From the NCBI RefSeq assembly GCF_014203325.1, contig NZ_JACHIV010000001.1, positions 6,139,501-6,203,500 on the forward strand: DNA of 64,000 nt, read 5' to 3'. The notes below the pieces were generated by a model. That model was not told where the DNA came from and did no database searches. It saw only the letters and a list, made by a program, of their open reading frames with translations. Shown here piece by piece: positions 27,850 to 40,272 of this stretch; position 1 is the first letter of the stretch, and every line of letters starts with the position of its first letter. Origin of the DNA: Saccharopolyspora gloriosae. Lineage in GTDB: Bacteria > Actinomycetota > Actinomycetes > Mycobacteriales > Pseudonocardiaceae. A program made the translations under genes and the position numbers.

Positions 27850-28593
27850 ATGAAACGCAGCCTCACCACGGTCGCCGCAGTGCTGGCGGGCGCCGGTGCC
27901 GTCGGATTCTCCGGTACCGCCCAGGCAGCCCCGCAGTTCCCGGCCGAGCTGCCCGTGGACAACGGAATCGCGCAGACCGCCTTCCACGGCGCCGGAACCC
28001 TGCACGGCGTGCAGCGCACCGTCGGCGACGTGGTGCGCGCACCGCAGGCGCTGGCCGCGCAAGCCGGCGAGGCCTCCGGCCGCACCGGCGAGGGCAACGT
28101 CATCGGCGACACGCTGCACGACCTGTCCCAGGCGCACACCCACCCGGTCAACACCCAGGGCGCCACCATCCCGCTCGGCGGCGTCATCCCCGCCTCGAAG
28201 GCGCGCGCCGGTGCCACGCCGATCGACGGTGTCACCCAGGCCCCCGCCACGCGCGGCATCACCGACTTCGTCGACACCACCGGCAACGCCATGCTCGATC
28301 TGATCAACCAGATCCCGCCGGAGCAGCTCAACGCGAACAACAACATCTCCGCCGAGAACGGCGAGCCCGGCGCGGCGGGCACCGCCGGCCAGGACGGTGC
28401 CGACGGGAAGCCCGGCGGCACCTCGTCCGCCGTGAACACCCCCACCACCAAGCCGACGACGGCGGGCACCCCCAAGGGCGGACTGCTCGACCTGAGCAAC
28501 GCCGGCGGCGCGGTCGGCAAGCCGCTGGCCGACGGCCTCACCGGCACCCCGCTCGCCGGGCTCGCGGGGCTGCCGCAGGGCGGCGGCGCCTGA
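27850..28593 (+). CDS. Secreted protein with short collagen-like tract
   Basis: This 247-residue protein has a basic start (MKRSLTT), a hydrophobic signal segment and a likely cleavage after AQA. The mature part is small and polar. Around residues 178-198 it contains seven Gly-X-Y triplets (GEPGAAGTAGQDGADGKPGG), a collagen-like signature. The C-terminus is Gly/Leu-rich (GTPLAGLAGLPQGGGA) without an LPXTG sorting signal. ATG 27850 has a GGAG ribosome site. The function is unknown; a cell-surface or exported matrix role is inference. Confidence 0.75.
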   Translation: MKRSLTTVAAVLAGAGAVGFSGTAQAAPQFPAELPVDNGIAQTAFHGAGTLHGVQRTVGDVVRAPQALAAQAGEASGRTGEGNVIGDTLHDLSQAHTHPVNTQGATIPLGGVIPASKARAGATPIDGVTQAPATRGITDFVDTTGNAMLDLINQIPPEQLNANNNISAENGEPGAAGTAGQDGADGKPGGTSSAVNTPTTKPTTAGTPKGGLLDLSNAGGAVGKPLADGLTGTPLAGLAGLPQGGGA

Positions 28594-28612
28594 GACGGCC
28601 CGAAACAGCCAC

Positions 28613-28649
28613 GGCCCCCGTGCTCTGGGAGGAGAGCGCGGGGGCCTTT
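28613..28649 (+). terminator. Rho-independent-like terminator
   Basis: GGCCCCCG...CGGGGGCC with an inner GCTCT/AGAGC stem and a following TTTC lies just after the secreted-protein gene and before the convergent holB end. Confidence 0.8.
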
Positions 28650-28678
28650 CCCGTTCCAGGGCGGCCGAACGAACCCGC

Positions 28679-29920
28679 TCAGCCGTGGTGCAGGGTCGCG
28701 ACCATCGCCTCCACCGCGATGATCGGCTTCACGTTCTGGGTGAGCGCGGTGCGGCACTCCAGCACCGCCTCCAACCTCCGCAGCGCCGACTCCGAGGTCC
28801 ACTGCGCCGCGGCCCTCGACACGTCCGAGGCGTAATCGGGGTGGTTCAACGGAGCTCCCGAACCCGACCGGGAGACCAGCACGTCGCGGTAGAAACCGGC
28901 CAGGTCCACCAGCGCCAGGTCCAGCGCGTCCCGCTGCGAGCGGGTGGCGCGGGACTTCTGCCGCTTCTCCAGCTCCTTGAGCGCGGCGTTCGCGCCGCGG
29001 GTCGCCGACGCGGTGCCCTTGCCGGTGCCGCCCGCACCCATCGCGGTGCGCAGCTCGTCCTTCTCGGCTTCGTTGCGGTCCTCGTTCGCCGCGACCGCCT
29101 CCGACTCGGAGGACTTCACCAGGCCGCTCGCGGCCGTGAACACGTCGGAGAACCGGCGCAGACCAGCCGGAATGCTCAGCACCTTGTCCCGCCGCTCGCG
29201 CGCGGCCGGGTCCGTCGCCAGCCGCCGCGCCCGCCCGATGTGCCCACCGCACACCGACGCGGCCCACTGCGCCATCCCGTCGTCGACGTCGTCGCGTTCC
29301 CGCAGCACCTCGGCGATGGACGCGGCGAGCGGAGTGCGCAGCTGCATCGCCCGGCACCGCGACCGGATCGTCACCGGCACGTCCTCCGGGTGATCAGAAG
29401 GCGCGCACAGCAGGAAGACCGTGCGGTCCGGTGGTTCCTCCACCGCCTTGAGCAGCGCGTTCGCCGCGCCCTCGGTGAGGCGGTCGGAATCCTCGATCAG
29501 CACCACCCGCCACTGCCCGGTGGTGGGGCGCCGCGCCGCGGCCTGCACCAGGGCCCGCATCTCGCGCACCGAGATCGTCAACCCCTCCGGCACGACCACC
29601 CGGACGTCGGCGTGCGTGCCCGACATGACGGTGCGGCAGGCGGAGCACCGGCCGCAGCCCGGCATGGCGTCCGCCTCCGTGCACTGCAGCGCGGCGGCGA
29701 ACGCGCGAGCGGCCACCGATCGCCCCGAACCGGGCGGGCCGGTGAACAGCCACGCGTGCGTCATGGCTCCGGCGGGCGCGGGCTCACCGCGCACCTGCAG
29801 ATGCGCGGCCTGCGCCGCGGCGAACAGCGTGCGCACGGCGACGGGCTGGCCGACGATGTCCGCCCACACCCCGGTGGCCGGTGGCACGGTGCCTTCGACC
29901 GGGTCAGGGGACTGCGTCAT
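28679..29920 (-). CDS. holB: DNA polymerase III, delta' subunit
   Basis: The 413-residue clamp-loader subunit has the P-loop GPPGSGRS (about 61-68), the four-cysteine zinc module beginning CGRCSAC, and the IEDSDRLTEGAANALLK segment of sensor and DEAD-like positions altered as in delta'. The ATG at 29918-29920 follows GGAGGTG; an adjacent GTG is an alternative. Position next to topA matches other actinobacteria (Rv3644c/Rv3646c), although the adenylate cyclase gene found between them in M. tuberculosis is absent here. Confidence 0.92.
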   Translation of the reverse strand: MTQSPDPVEGTVPPATGVWADIVGQPVAVRTLFAAAQAAHLQVRGEPAPAGAMTHAWLFTGPPGSGRSVAARAFAAALQCTEADAMPGCGRCSACRTVMSGTHADVRVVVPEGLTISVREMRALVQAAARRPTTGQWRVVLIEDSDRLTEGAANALLKAVEEPPDRTVFLLCAPSDHPEDVPVTIRSRCRAMQLRTPLAASIAEVLRERDDVDDGMAQWAASVCGGHIGRARRLATDPAARERRDKVLSIPAGLRRFSDVFTAASGLVKSSESEAVAANEDRNEAEKDELRTAMGAGGTGKGTASATRGANAALKELEKRQKSRATRSQRDALDLALVDLAGFYRDVLVSRSGSGAPLNHPDYASDVSRAAAQWTSESALRRLEAVLECRTALTQNVKPIIAVEAMVATLHHG

Positions 29921-30057
29921 CACGTCACCTCCGGGCAGCGTCGACTCGCACTGTACGAGGCCGCACCGACACGAGATCAGCGGGTCGCGGCCCGTCCTCG
30001 GGAGAGGATCGGAGCAGCGGCGGCGCCGAGCCGCGGCTCAGCAGGCAGGGGCTCGGC

Positions 30058-33042
<2,985 letters not shown>

Positions 33043-33232
33043 GCTTACCTGCTCTCTTCTCGCGGAGGCGTCCGATCCGCCAGTGTGCACCGCATGCCGT
33101 CCCAGGTACCGCACCCAGGGAGGCACAGCGTGGCACACAACACGCCTGCACTCGCGTCTTCCGTCCCGTACGAACGTATCGGGTAGCGCTCATGTTCCGT
33201 TGTGTGACCTGCCGTGACCTGTGGGGTGATCC

Positions 33233-33817
33233 TCAGGACACCAGCGGCCACGTTCGCTCGATCGCACCATCGGGTGTCGGGCCGACGAGCTCGGCGAGGC
33301 GTTCGATCCGCCGCCTGCCGGTGACCCGCAACGCCGGCCCGCCCGCTCGTGGCCCCATGCACCGCGCGGGCAGCCCGGCCTTGGCCAGCGCCGCCGCCAG
33401 CGGCTCGTACGTCTCCGGGGCGTGCGGGTCCAACCCGAGCAGATAACCCCCCGGCACCGGCCGGCCGGCGGTCAGCGCCCACAACCGCAGCGCGGCGCCG
33501 TCCGGGGCGAAGCCGGCGGGCACCGACTTCACCGCCCCGCGCAGCCACTGACCGGCGAGTCCGGTCAGGTCGGAGCGGAACGCGGTGCGGACCAGCGGAT
33601 GGCCCTCCTCGGAACGTCCCAGCTCGGCGGCCACCCCGCGCTCACCGCACGCGCGCACCAGCGACCGGGCCCGCCAGTCGTCGACGACGACCACGGACAA
33701 CCGGGCGGCGGTACCGCGCCCGAAACCGACCGCTTGTCCCGGGCCGCACAGCAACCCCGCGAGGTCGGCCACCCGGGGGTGGCGAGCCTCGGCGGAGTAG
33801 AAGGACAGCTGGTCCAC
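33233..33817 (-). CDS. Conserved hypothetical protein upstream of topA (Rv3647c-like position)
   Basis: The protein of 194 residues has no signal or membrane segment. Two halves each show an LxxLLxGxG...GR or AALRLWALTAGR...GYLLGLD pattern, and the end reads LRVTGRRRIERLAELVG; this recalls the LAGLIDADG/WhiA-type fold, but the resemblance is weak and unverified. Conserved actinobacterial genes of similar size occupy this place next to topA. The GTG at 33815-33817 is exactly where a leaderless transcript from the upstream promoter would begin. The promoter carries an SOS-box-like site, so DNA-damage control is a specific prediction. Confidence 0.7.
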   Translation of the reverse strand: MDQLSFYSAEARHPRVADLAGLLCGPGQAVGFGRGTAARLSVVVVDDWRARSLVRACGERGVAAELGRSEEGHPLVRTAFRSDLTGLAGQWLRGAVKSVPAGFAPDGAALRLWALTAGRPVPGGYLLGLDPHAPETYEPLAAALAKAGLPARCMGPRAGGPALRVTGRRRIERLAELVGPTPDGAIERTWPLVS

Positions 33818-33825
33818 GATCCGTG

Positions 33826-33854
33826 ATCGTAGAACGTCCGTTCGAGCTTGACCA
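33826..33854 (-). promoter_or_regulatory. Promoter with LexA/SOS-box-like operator
   Basis: On the minus strand, TGGTCA (-35), 17 nt, and TACGAT (-10) end 8 nt before the GTG start. The spacer holds TCGAAC-N4-GTTCTA (33830-33845), which matches 11 of 12 defined positions of the mycobacterial LexA box TCGAAC-N4-GTTCGA. Confidence 0.6.
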
Positions 33855-33975
33855 GGGCCTCCGCCCGGACGAGCGATCGATCGACCTCGTCCGGGCGATC
33901 TTCGCGACTCGACGACCGGCGCCGGGCCGGAGCGGATCACCGGTGCTCAGCACCGGTCCCGCGCCGCCCGATCGA

Positions 33976-34653
33976 TCAGCCCGGAGGCTGCTGCTGAGGC
34001 TGTTGCTGCTGCTGTTGCTGCTGCATCTGCTGCTGCTCGACCGCCGACTTCGTCAGCTCCTGGCACTCCGGGGCCTTCATGGCGGCGTCGTTGAGCTGCT
34101 GGTTCTTGGAGAACTCGGCGAACTGGGCGCTGAAGTCGAGCTGCTGGCCCTTCTTCAGCTCGTCCTGCACCCCGGTCATCCCGGCGGTGAACGCCTGCTC
34201 GTTCGAGGTGTCGACCTGCTCGGCCTTGCCCTTCGCGGTCGTCAGGATGTCGCGCACCTGGGTGAACCCGTCCTTGAAGGTGCCCGCCACCTGGTCGGCG
34301 CCCTCGATGGGCGAAGGGCCGATCTGCTCCAGGCCCGTCACCGTCTTGTCCGCGGCGTCGTACGCGGCGGTCATCTGCGCGACCGACGTGGTCTTGAAGG
34401 TGTCGGTGTTGGTCTTGTCCACCTGCGGCGCCTGCTGCTGCGACGCGGAGAAACCACCGACGAGACCGCACAGCTTGCCGGTCCAGGCCACGCCGTCCGC
34501 ACCGGCCTGCGCCCCCTGGGGCTGCTGCTGTTGCTGTTGCTCCTGCTGCGGCGGGGGCGGCTGGGCGGGCTGCTGCGGCTGCTCGTTGGAGCAACCGGCC
34601 AGCGCCAGCGGGACGGCGGCGAGCACCGCGACGGACGTCGAACGGATATTCAT
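33976..34653 (-). CDS. Gln-rich lipoprotein of unknown function
   Basis: This 225-residue precursor has a lipobox (LALAGCS, modified Cys about residue 21), followed by a Gln/Pro-rich linker, a compact acidic domain (about 55-200) and a poly-Gln tail. The domain carries Cys pairs (GKLCGLVGG and APECQEL) that could form a disulfide outside the cell. The second of two close ATGs (34651-34653) was chosen for its distance from GAGGGA. I do not recognise the family. It is preceded on the same strand by hppA but 210 bp away, so it is probably separate. Confidence 0.75.
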   Translation of the reverse strand: MNIRSTSVAVLAAVPLALAGCSNEQPQQPAQPPPPQQEQQQQQQPQGAQAGADGVAWTGKLCGLVGGFSASQQQAPQVDKTNTDTFKTTSVAQMTAAYDAADKTVTGLEQIGPSPIEGADQVAGTFKDGFTQVRDILTTAKGKAEQVDTSNEQAFTAGMTGVQDELKKGQQLDFSAQFAEFSKNQQLNDAAMKAPECQELTKSAVEQQQMQQQQQQQQPQQQPPG

Positions 34654-34864
34654 GCGCATTCCCTCAGGTTGTTTCACCGTGCTCCCCGACTGTCCCGCAT
34701 CCGCGGGGCCGCCTCCGGAACCGGGGGCCCTCCGGCTCCCGTTCGCGCTGCACAACCGGGATGAATTCGCATTCCGCGAAATTTCCCGGAATGCGGGAAA
34801 ACGGTCGTGAGAACCGAAATGGGGCGCCCGGCGATTCGCCGGGCGCCCCATCAGCGGGTCGCAC

Positions 34865-37246
34865 CTAGGCCGCGCCGTTGACGATCTTGTCGTCGTCCGC
34901 GGGAGCGTCCGAGATCGCCGTGCTGCGGCGCTTGGACACCACGATGGCGCCCACGATCACCGCGGTCGCCAGGACCGCGATGGTGATCCGCACCGGCACC
35001 GAGGCCGAATCGCCCACGGTCAGCGTGACCACCGCCGGAGCGATCAGCACCGACACCAGGTTCATCACCTTCAGCAGCGGGTTGATCGCCGGACCGGCGG
35101 TGTCCTTGAACGGGTCGCCGACCGTGTCACCGATGACCGTCGCCGCGTGCGCCTCGGAGCCCTTGCCGCCGTGGTGACCGTCCTCGACCAGCTTCTTCGA
35201 GTTGTCCCAGGCACCACCGGAGTTGGCCAGGAAGATCGCCATCAAGGTGCCCGTGGCGATCGCACCCGCCAGGTACCCGGCCAGCGGACCGACCCCGAGG
35301 CCGAAGCCCACCGCGATCGGCGCCAGCACCGCCAGCAGGCCCGGCGTCGCCAGCTCGCGCAGCGAATCGCGGGTGCAGATGTCGACGACCCGGTGGTACT
35401 CCGGCCGGGTCGAACCGTCCATGATCCCCGGGTTCTGCTTGAACTGCCGCCGGACCTCGTAGACCACGGCGCCCGCGGCACGGGACACGGCGTTGATCGC
35501 CAGCCCGGAGAACAGGAACACCACGGCCGCGCCGATCACGATGCCGACCAGGATGTTCGGCGCGAACACCTGGTAGGACGCCGCCGTGATCTCCGCGCCG
35601 ACCTCGCGGGCCGCCTGCGTGATCGCGTCCTGGTAGGAGCCGAACAGCGCCGTCGCCGCCAGCACCGCCGTGGCGATGGCGATGCCCTTCGTGATGGCCT
35701 TCGTCGTGTTCCCGACCGCGTCCAGCTCGGTCAGGATCTTCGCGCCGTCGCCCTCGAACTCGCCGGACATCTCCGCGATGCCCTGCGCGTTGTCGGCCAC
35801 CGGACCGAAGGTGTCCATCGCGACGATCACGCCGACCGTGGTCAGCAGACCGCACCCGGCCAGCGCGATCGCGAACAACGCCACCGTCAGCGTGCTGGAG
35901 AGCAGGAAGGCGCCGAACACGGCGACCCCGATCACCAGCGCCGTGTAGACGGCGGACTCGAACCCGACCGACAGGCCGGTGAGGATCACCGTGGCCGCAC
36001 CGGTCTGGGAGGACCTGCCGACGTCCTGCACCGGGCGGTGCTCGGTGGCGGTGAAGTAGCCGGTCAGCTTCAGGATCACCGCGGCGAGCAGGATGCCGAT
36101 GACCACCGCCACGAGCGCGATCAGCGCCGGGCTCCCGGAGCTGGCGCGGACCTCCTCGGACACGCCCGTCAGGGCCGAGAACGAGGACGGCAGGTACAGC
36201 AGCGCCGCCGCGGCGCACAGCACCGCCGAGATCGCGGCCGAGATGAAGAAGGACCGGTTGATCGCGGTCAGCGCGCTCTCCGTCGCCTTGGCCTTCGTGA
36301 TGTACACGCCGATCACGGCGGTCACCACGCCGATCGCGGGCACGATCAGCGGGAACAGCAGGCCCTTGAGCCCGAACGCGGCGGTGCCCAGGATCAGCGA
36401 GGCCACCAGCGTCACCGCGTAGGACTCGAACAGGTCGGCCGCCATGCCCGCGCAGTCCCCGACGTTGTCGCCCACGTTGTCGGCGATGGTCGCCGCGTTG
36501 CGCGGATCGTCCTCCGGGATGTCCTGCTCGACCTTGCCGACGAGGTCGGCGCCCACGTCGGCCGCCTTGGTGAAGATGCCGCCGCCGACACGCATGAACA
36601 TCGCCAGCAGCGCGGCCCCGAAGCCGAAGCCCTCCAGCACCCTGGGCGCCTCACCGGCGTAGACCAGCACGACCAGGGAAGCGCCGAACAGGCCGAGGCC
36701 GACGGTGGTCATGCCGACGACGCCACCGGTGCGGAACGCGACGCGCATCGCCTTCTCCCGGCCCTCGCCGGGATCGTTGGACGCCGCCGCGACCCGCACG
36801 TTCGCGCGGGTGGACAGCCACATGCCGAGGTAGCCGATGGCCGCGGAGAACGCCGCGCCGAACAGGAAGAAGATCGAACGCCCGATGCGTTCACCGGTGC
36901 TGTTGGCGGGTAGTACGAACAGCACCAGGAACACGATCACGGCGAAGCCGCTCAGCGTCCGGAACTGCCGGTTGAGGTACGCGGCGGCACCTTCCTGCAC
37001 CGCCTGCGAGATCTGCTGCATCTTGGCCGAACCCTGGCCGGCCGCCAGCACTTCCTTGATCAGCACGTAGCCGAAGGCGAGCGCCGCCAACGCGATGATC
37101 ATGACCACGCCGACGATGGCGTAGTCGGAGCCGCTGAGTTCGAGTGCTCCGGGGGCGTTCTGAGCGAGGTCCATCCGGTGCGTCGAGCTCGGTGGTGCAG
37201 CGCCCTGGGCGACCCAGCCGGGCTGGACCGGGGACAGCAGGGACAT
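34865..37246 (-). CDS. hppA: K+-independent proton-translocating pyrophosphatase
   Basis: This 793-residue membrane protein couples pyrophosphate hydrolysis to proton export. It shows the cytosolic active-site motifs DVGADLVGKVEQDIPEDDPRN (quoted in part as DVGADLVGK and EDDPRN), DNVGDNVGD and the C-terminal DTVGDPFKDT. GNTTKAITKG carries Lys at the position where K+-dependent enzymes have Ala, which marks the K+-independent class. The ATG at 37244-37246 (MSLLSPVQPG) has GAGGAGGA upstream. The soluble ppa is encoded 15 kb away. Confidence 0.95.
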   Translation of the reverse strand: MSLLSPVQPGWVAQGAAPPSSTHRMDLAQNAPGALELSGSDYAIVGVVMIIALAALAFGYVLIKEVLAAGQGSAKMQQISQAVQEGAAAYLNRQFRTLSGFAVIVFLVLFVLPANSTGERIGRSIFFLFGAAFSAAIGYLGMWLSTRANVRVAAASNDPGEGREKAMRVAFRTGGVVGMTTVGLGLFGASLVVLVYAGEAPRVLEGFGFGAALLAMFMRVGGGIFTKAADVGADLVGKVEQDIPEDDPRNAATIADNVGDNVGDCAGMAADLFESYAVTLVASLILGTAAFGLKGLLFPLIVPAIGVVTAVIGVYITKAKATESALTAINRSFFISAAISAVLCAAAALLYLPSSFSALTGVSEEVRASSGSPALIALVAVVIGILLAAVILKLTGYFTATEHRPVQDVGRSSQTGAATVILTGLSVGFESAVYTALVIGVAVFGAFLLSSTLTVALFAIALAGCGLLTTVGVIVAMDTFGPVADNAQGIAEMSGEFEGDGAKILTELDAVGNTTKAITKGIAIATAVLAATALFGSYQDAITQAAREVGAEITAASYQVFAPNILVGIVIGAAVVFLFSGLAINAVSRAAGAVVYEVRRQFKQNPGIMDGSTRPEYHRVVDICTRDSLRELATPGLLAVLAPIAVGFGLGVGPLAGYLAGAIATGTLMAIFLANSGGAWDNSKKLVEDGHHGGKGSEAHAATVIGDTVGDPFKDTAGPAINPLLKVMNLVSVLIAPAVVTLTVGDSASVPVRITIAVLATAVIVGAIVVSKRRSTAISDAPADDDKIVNGAA

Positions 37247-37773
37247 CCGTCCTCCTCGGGTGTGGCTCGGTGGCACGCCGGAGGGGCGGTAGTGCGTCCA
37301 CTCCGACGCTCGGTACGGCCTCGCCCGCGGCGCGGTCCAGCAAGGTCCGCCCGCGAGCGCTGTCGTGGCCGCGAAGTCTATTCAGGCCTGACGTGTCTTA
37401 CTTCACGATGTGATACGCGCCTCTCCACGACGTGCTGCTTTGTTATCTGCGAATCGATCCAGTTTGGACTTGATCACCCGTTCAGCCACACTTCTATGTG
37501 GACCGAACGGGTTACTTCGTGTATCGCGTGTCGCTGGCCGGATCGATTCGGCGTGTCGCCTCATCGGCGGTTCCGCGACGAGCGATCGGCGCGGAGCCCG
37601 CCCGCGCGCACGGGCGGGCTCCGCGCGTCCGGTGGACACCTCACACCCGAACGGCCCCCGCACGAGCCCAATGCCAGCGCGTCGGCGGCCGAGTCCACCC
37701 GAACGAGATCATCGAGCGCCGTCCGCACCGAGCGCGTGCAGTGCGGGAACAGCGTTGTGCGACGCTCGACGGT
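37247..37773. other. Divergent hppA-helicase intergenic region with two strong hairpins
   Basis: About 525 bp without a gene. It contains an interrupted stem (CCCGTTC at 37477-37483 with GAACGGG at 37505-37511, plus CCACA/TGTGG inside) and a perfect 14-bp stem with a 6-nt loop (37591-37624). The cold-shock gene found between topA and the helicase in mycobacteria is not present: no KWFN- or GFGFI-type frame can be read. Confidence 0.55.
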
Positions 37774-40137
37774 GTGAACTCGGCGCACCGGAACGCGGGC
37801 AGGACGAGCCGCGGGAAGCGGCTGCTGGACCGGGTGCTGGCCGGGGTGCCCGCCGACGAGTCGCCGCTGCGTCACGTCGAACAGCTCCCCGACCGCCCCG
37901 CGCGGCACGCGGACTGGCCCGGTTGGGCTCCCGACGAGCTGATCAGCGCGCTGCGCGCCCGCGGCGCCGAACGTCCCTGGACGCACCAGGCCGAAGGCGC
38001 CGAAGCGGCGTGGGGCGGCGAGCACCTGGTGGTCGCGACCGGCACCGCCTCCGGCAAGTCGATGATCTACCAGCTGCCGGTGCTGTCCCGGCTGCTCACC
38101 GACGAGCGGGCCACCGCGCTCTACCTGTCCCCGACGAAGGCGTTGGGGGCCGATCAGCTCCGGACCATCACCGAACTCGGCCTGGACGGGATCCGCGCCG
38201 CCGCCTACGACGGCGACACCCCGCACGTCGAGCGGGATTGGGTGCGGGCCCACGGGCGCTGGGCGTTCACGAACCCGGACATGCTGCACCACGGCGTGCT
38301 CGCCCGGCATTCCCGCTGGGCGCGGTTCTTCCGGAACCTCGCGTACGTGGTCGTCGACGAGTGCCACACCTACCGGGGCGTGTTCGGCTCGCACGTGGCG
38401 CTGCTGCTGCGGCGGTTGCGGCGGATCGCCCGGTACTACGGATCGGAGCCGGTGTTCGTGCTCGCCTCCGCGACGGTGTCCGATCCGGCCTCGCTCGGGG
38501 AGCGGCTGATCGGCAGCGCGTGCCGCGCGGTCACCGAGGACGGATCGCCGCGCGGCGCCCGGACCGTCGTGCTGTGGGAGCCGCCGCTGCTGGAGCACGT
38601 CGCGGGCGAGAACGACGCCCCGGTCCGGCGGTCGGCTGGTGCGGAGACGGCCCGGATCTTGACCGAGCTGGTCGTCGAGGGTGCTCGCACGCTGGCGTTC
38701 ATCCGGTCCCGGCGCGGTACCGAACTGGCCGCGCTGGCCGCGAGGCGCGCGCTGGCCGAGGTGGACGACGAGCTGGTGGGCAAGGTCGCCGCTTACCGGG
38801 GCGGTTACCTCCCGGAGGACCGGCGGAAGCTGGAGCGGTCGCTGCTGACCGGGGAACTGCTCGCGGTCGCCGCGACGAACGCGCTGGAGCTCGGCGTGGA
38901 CATCGCGGGCCTGGACGCGGTGGTCGTCGCCGGTTATCCCGGCACGCTGGCCTCGTTCTGGCAGCAGGCGGGCCGGGCCGGGCGGGACGGCGACGATGCG
39001 CTGGTGATCTTCGTGGCCCGGGACGATCCGCTGGACACCTACCTGGTGCACCACCCTCCCGCCGTGCTGGACCGGCCGGTGGAGTCGACGGTGCTGGACC
39101 CGGCCAACCCATACGTCCTCGAACCGCACCTGGCGTGCGCGGCGGCGGAGTTACCGCTCGACGAGGCGGCGTTCGAGATCTTCGGCGGTGCGCCCGCGCG
39201 CGCCGCGACCGAGGCGCTGACCGAGGCGGGCGTGCTGCGGCGCCGGCCGCACGGCTGGTACTGGACCTCGCGGGAACGTCCGCACCGGGAGGTGGAGCTG
39301 CGCGGGTCCGGCGGGCAGCAGATCGCCGTGGTCGAAGGCGACTCCGGGCGGATGCTCGGCACCGTCGACCCGGAATCGGCGTGCGCGACGGTGCATCCCG
39401 GAGCGGTGTACCTGCACCAAGGGCAGTCGTTCGTCGTCGACGAGCTCGACCTCGACGACGGGCTGGCGCTGGTGCACGGGGAGAACCCGGACTGGACGAC
39501 CTCGCCGCGCGATCTGGTGGACATCTCGGTGCTCACCACGGTGCAGGAGCGGCATCCGGCGCCGGGGGTGACGGTCTGCCTCGGCGATGTCGAGGTCACC
39601 TCGCAGGTCGTCGGCTACCTGCGCACGCTGCCGTCCGGCCAGGTCCTCGACCAGGTTCCGCTGGAGCTGCCCGCGCGCAAGCTGGTGACCCGCGCCGTCT
39701 GGTACACGATCTCCGACGAGTTGCTGACCGACAACGCGCCGGGGGGCGCCGGGCTGGACCCGGCGCGCATCCCCGGCGCGCTGCACGCCGCCGAGCACGC
39801 GGCGATCGGCCTGCTGCCGCTGTTCGCGACCTGTGACCGGTGGGACATCGGTGGTGTCTCCACTGCCCTGCACGAACACACGGGGCAAGCCACTGTGTTC
39901 GTGCACGACGGTCACCCCGGGGGAGCCGGCTTCGCCGACCGCGGCTTCGCCGCGTTGTTCCCCTGGTTGGCCGCGACGCGGGAGGCGATCGTCTCCTGCG
40001 ACTGCCCGGCGGGTTGCCCGTCCTGTGTTCAATCGCCGAAGTGCGGGAACGGCAACGAACCATTGGACAAGGCGGGGGCGGTGGCTGTTCTCGACGTGCT
40101 CTCGACCGCGCACGGGGGAGTCGCCGGGCAGGGCTGA
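37774..40137 (+). CDS. DUF1998-type superfamily 2 helicase (MrfA/YprA-like)
   Basis: The 787-residue protein has the helicase core in its first 480 residues: ATGTASGKS (88-96), SPTKALGADQ, DECH (195-198), ASATVSDP, and motif VI QQAGRAGRDGD. The C-terminal DUF1998 region ends in a cysteine cluster (Cys742, 744, 748, 751, 757; CDCPAGCPSC...KCGNGN) that probably binds zinc. Bacillus MrfA with this architecture acts in repair of mitomycin C damage; a similar role is inference. M. tuberculosis Rv3649 occupies the same place. A GTG at 37774 gives the family length; in-frame upstream sequence is not conserved-looking. Confidence 0.88.
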   Translation: MNSAHRNAGRTSRGKRLLDRVLAGVPADESPLRHVEQLPDRPARHADWPGWAPDELISALRARGAERPWTHQAEGAEAAWGGEHLVVATGTASGKSMIYQLPVLSRLLTDERATALYLSPTKALGADQLRTITELGLDGIRAAAYDGDTPHVERDWVRAHGRWAFTNPDMLHHGVLARHSRWARFFRNLAYVVVDECHTYRGVFGSHVALLLRRLRRIARYYGSEPVFVLASATVSDPASLGERLIGSACRAVTEDGSPRGARTVVLWEPPLLEHVAGENDAPVRRSAGAETARILTELVVEGARTLAFIRSRRGTELAALAARRALAEVDDELVGKVAAYRGGYLPEDRRKLERSLLTGELLAVAATNALELGVDIAGLDAVVVAGYPGTLASFWQQAGRAGRDGDDALVIFVARDDPLDTYLVHHPPAVLDRPVESTVLDPANPYVLEPHLACAAAELPLDEAAFEIFGGAPARAATEALTEAGVLRRRPHGWYWTSRERPHREVELRGSGGQQIAVVEGDSGRMLGTVDPESACATVHPGAVYLHQGQSFVVDELDLDDGLALVHGENPDWTTSPRDLVDISVLTTVQERHPAPGVTVCLGDVEVTSQVVGYLRTLPSGQVLDQVPLELPARKLVTRAVWYTISDELLTDNAPGGAGLDPARIPGALHAAEHAAIGLLPLFATCDRWDIGGVSTALHEHTGQATVFVHDGHPGGAGFADRGFAALFPWLAATREAIVSCDCPAGCPSCVQSPKCGNGNEPLDKAGAVAVLDVLSTAHGGVAGQG

Positions 40138-40272
40138 GGGCCGACGGCGGATCGGGTGAGCGAGGGGGTTCGCCGGTCCCACTCGCTCCCGCCGCCGGCC
40201 CCTATCGGGGGTGCCCCTGGACGGGTCGGGCGTCCAGTGCCTTGCGACTCGGTTCGCGGTCGTCGCGGGGTA

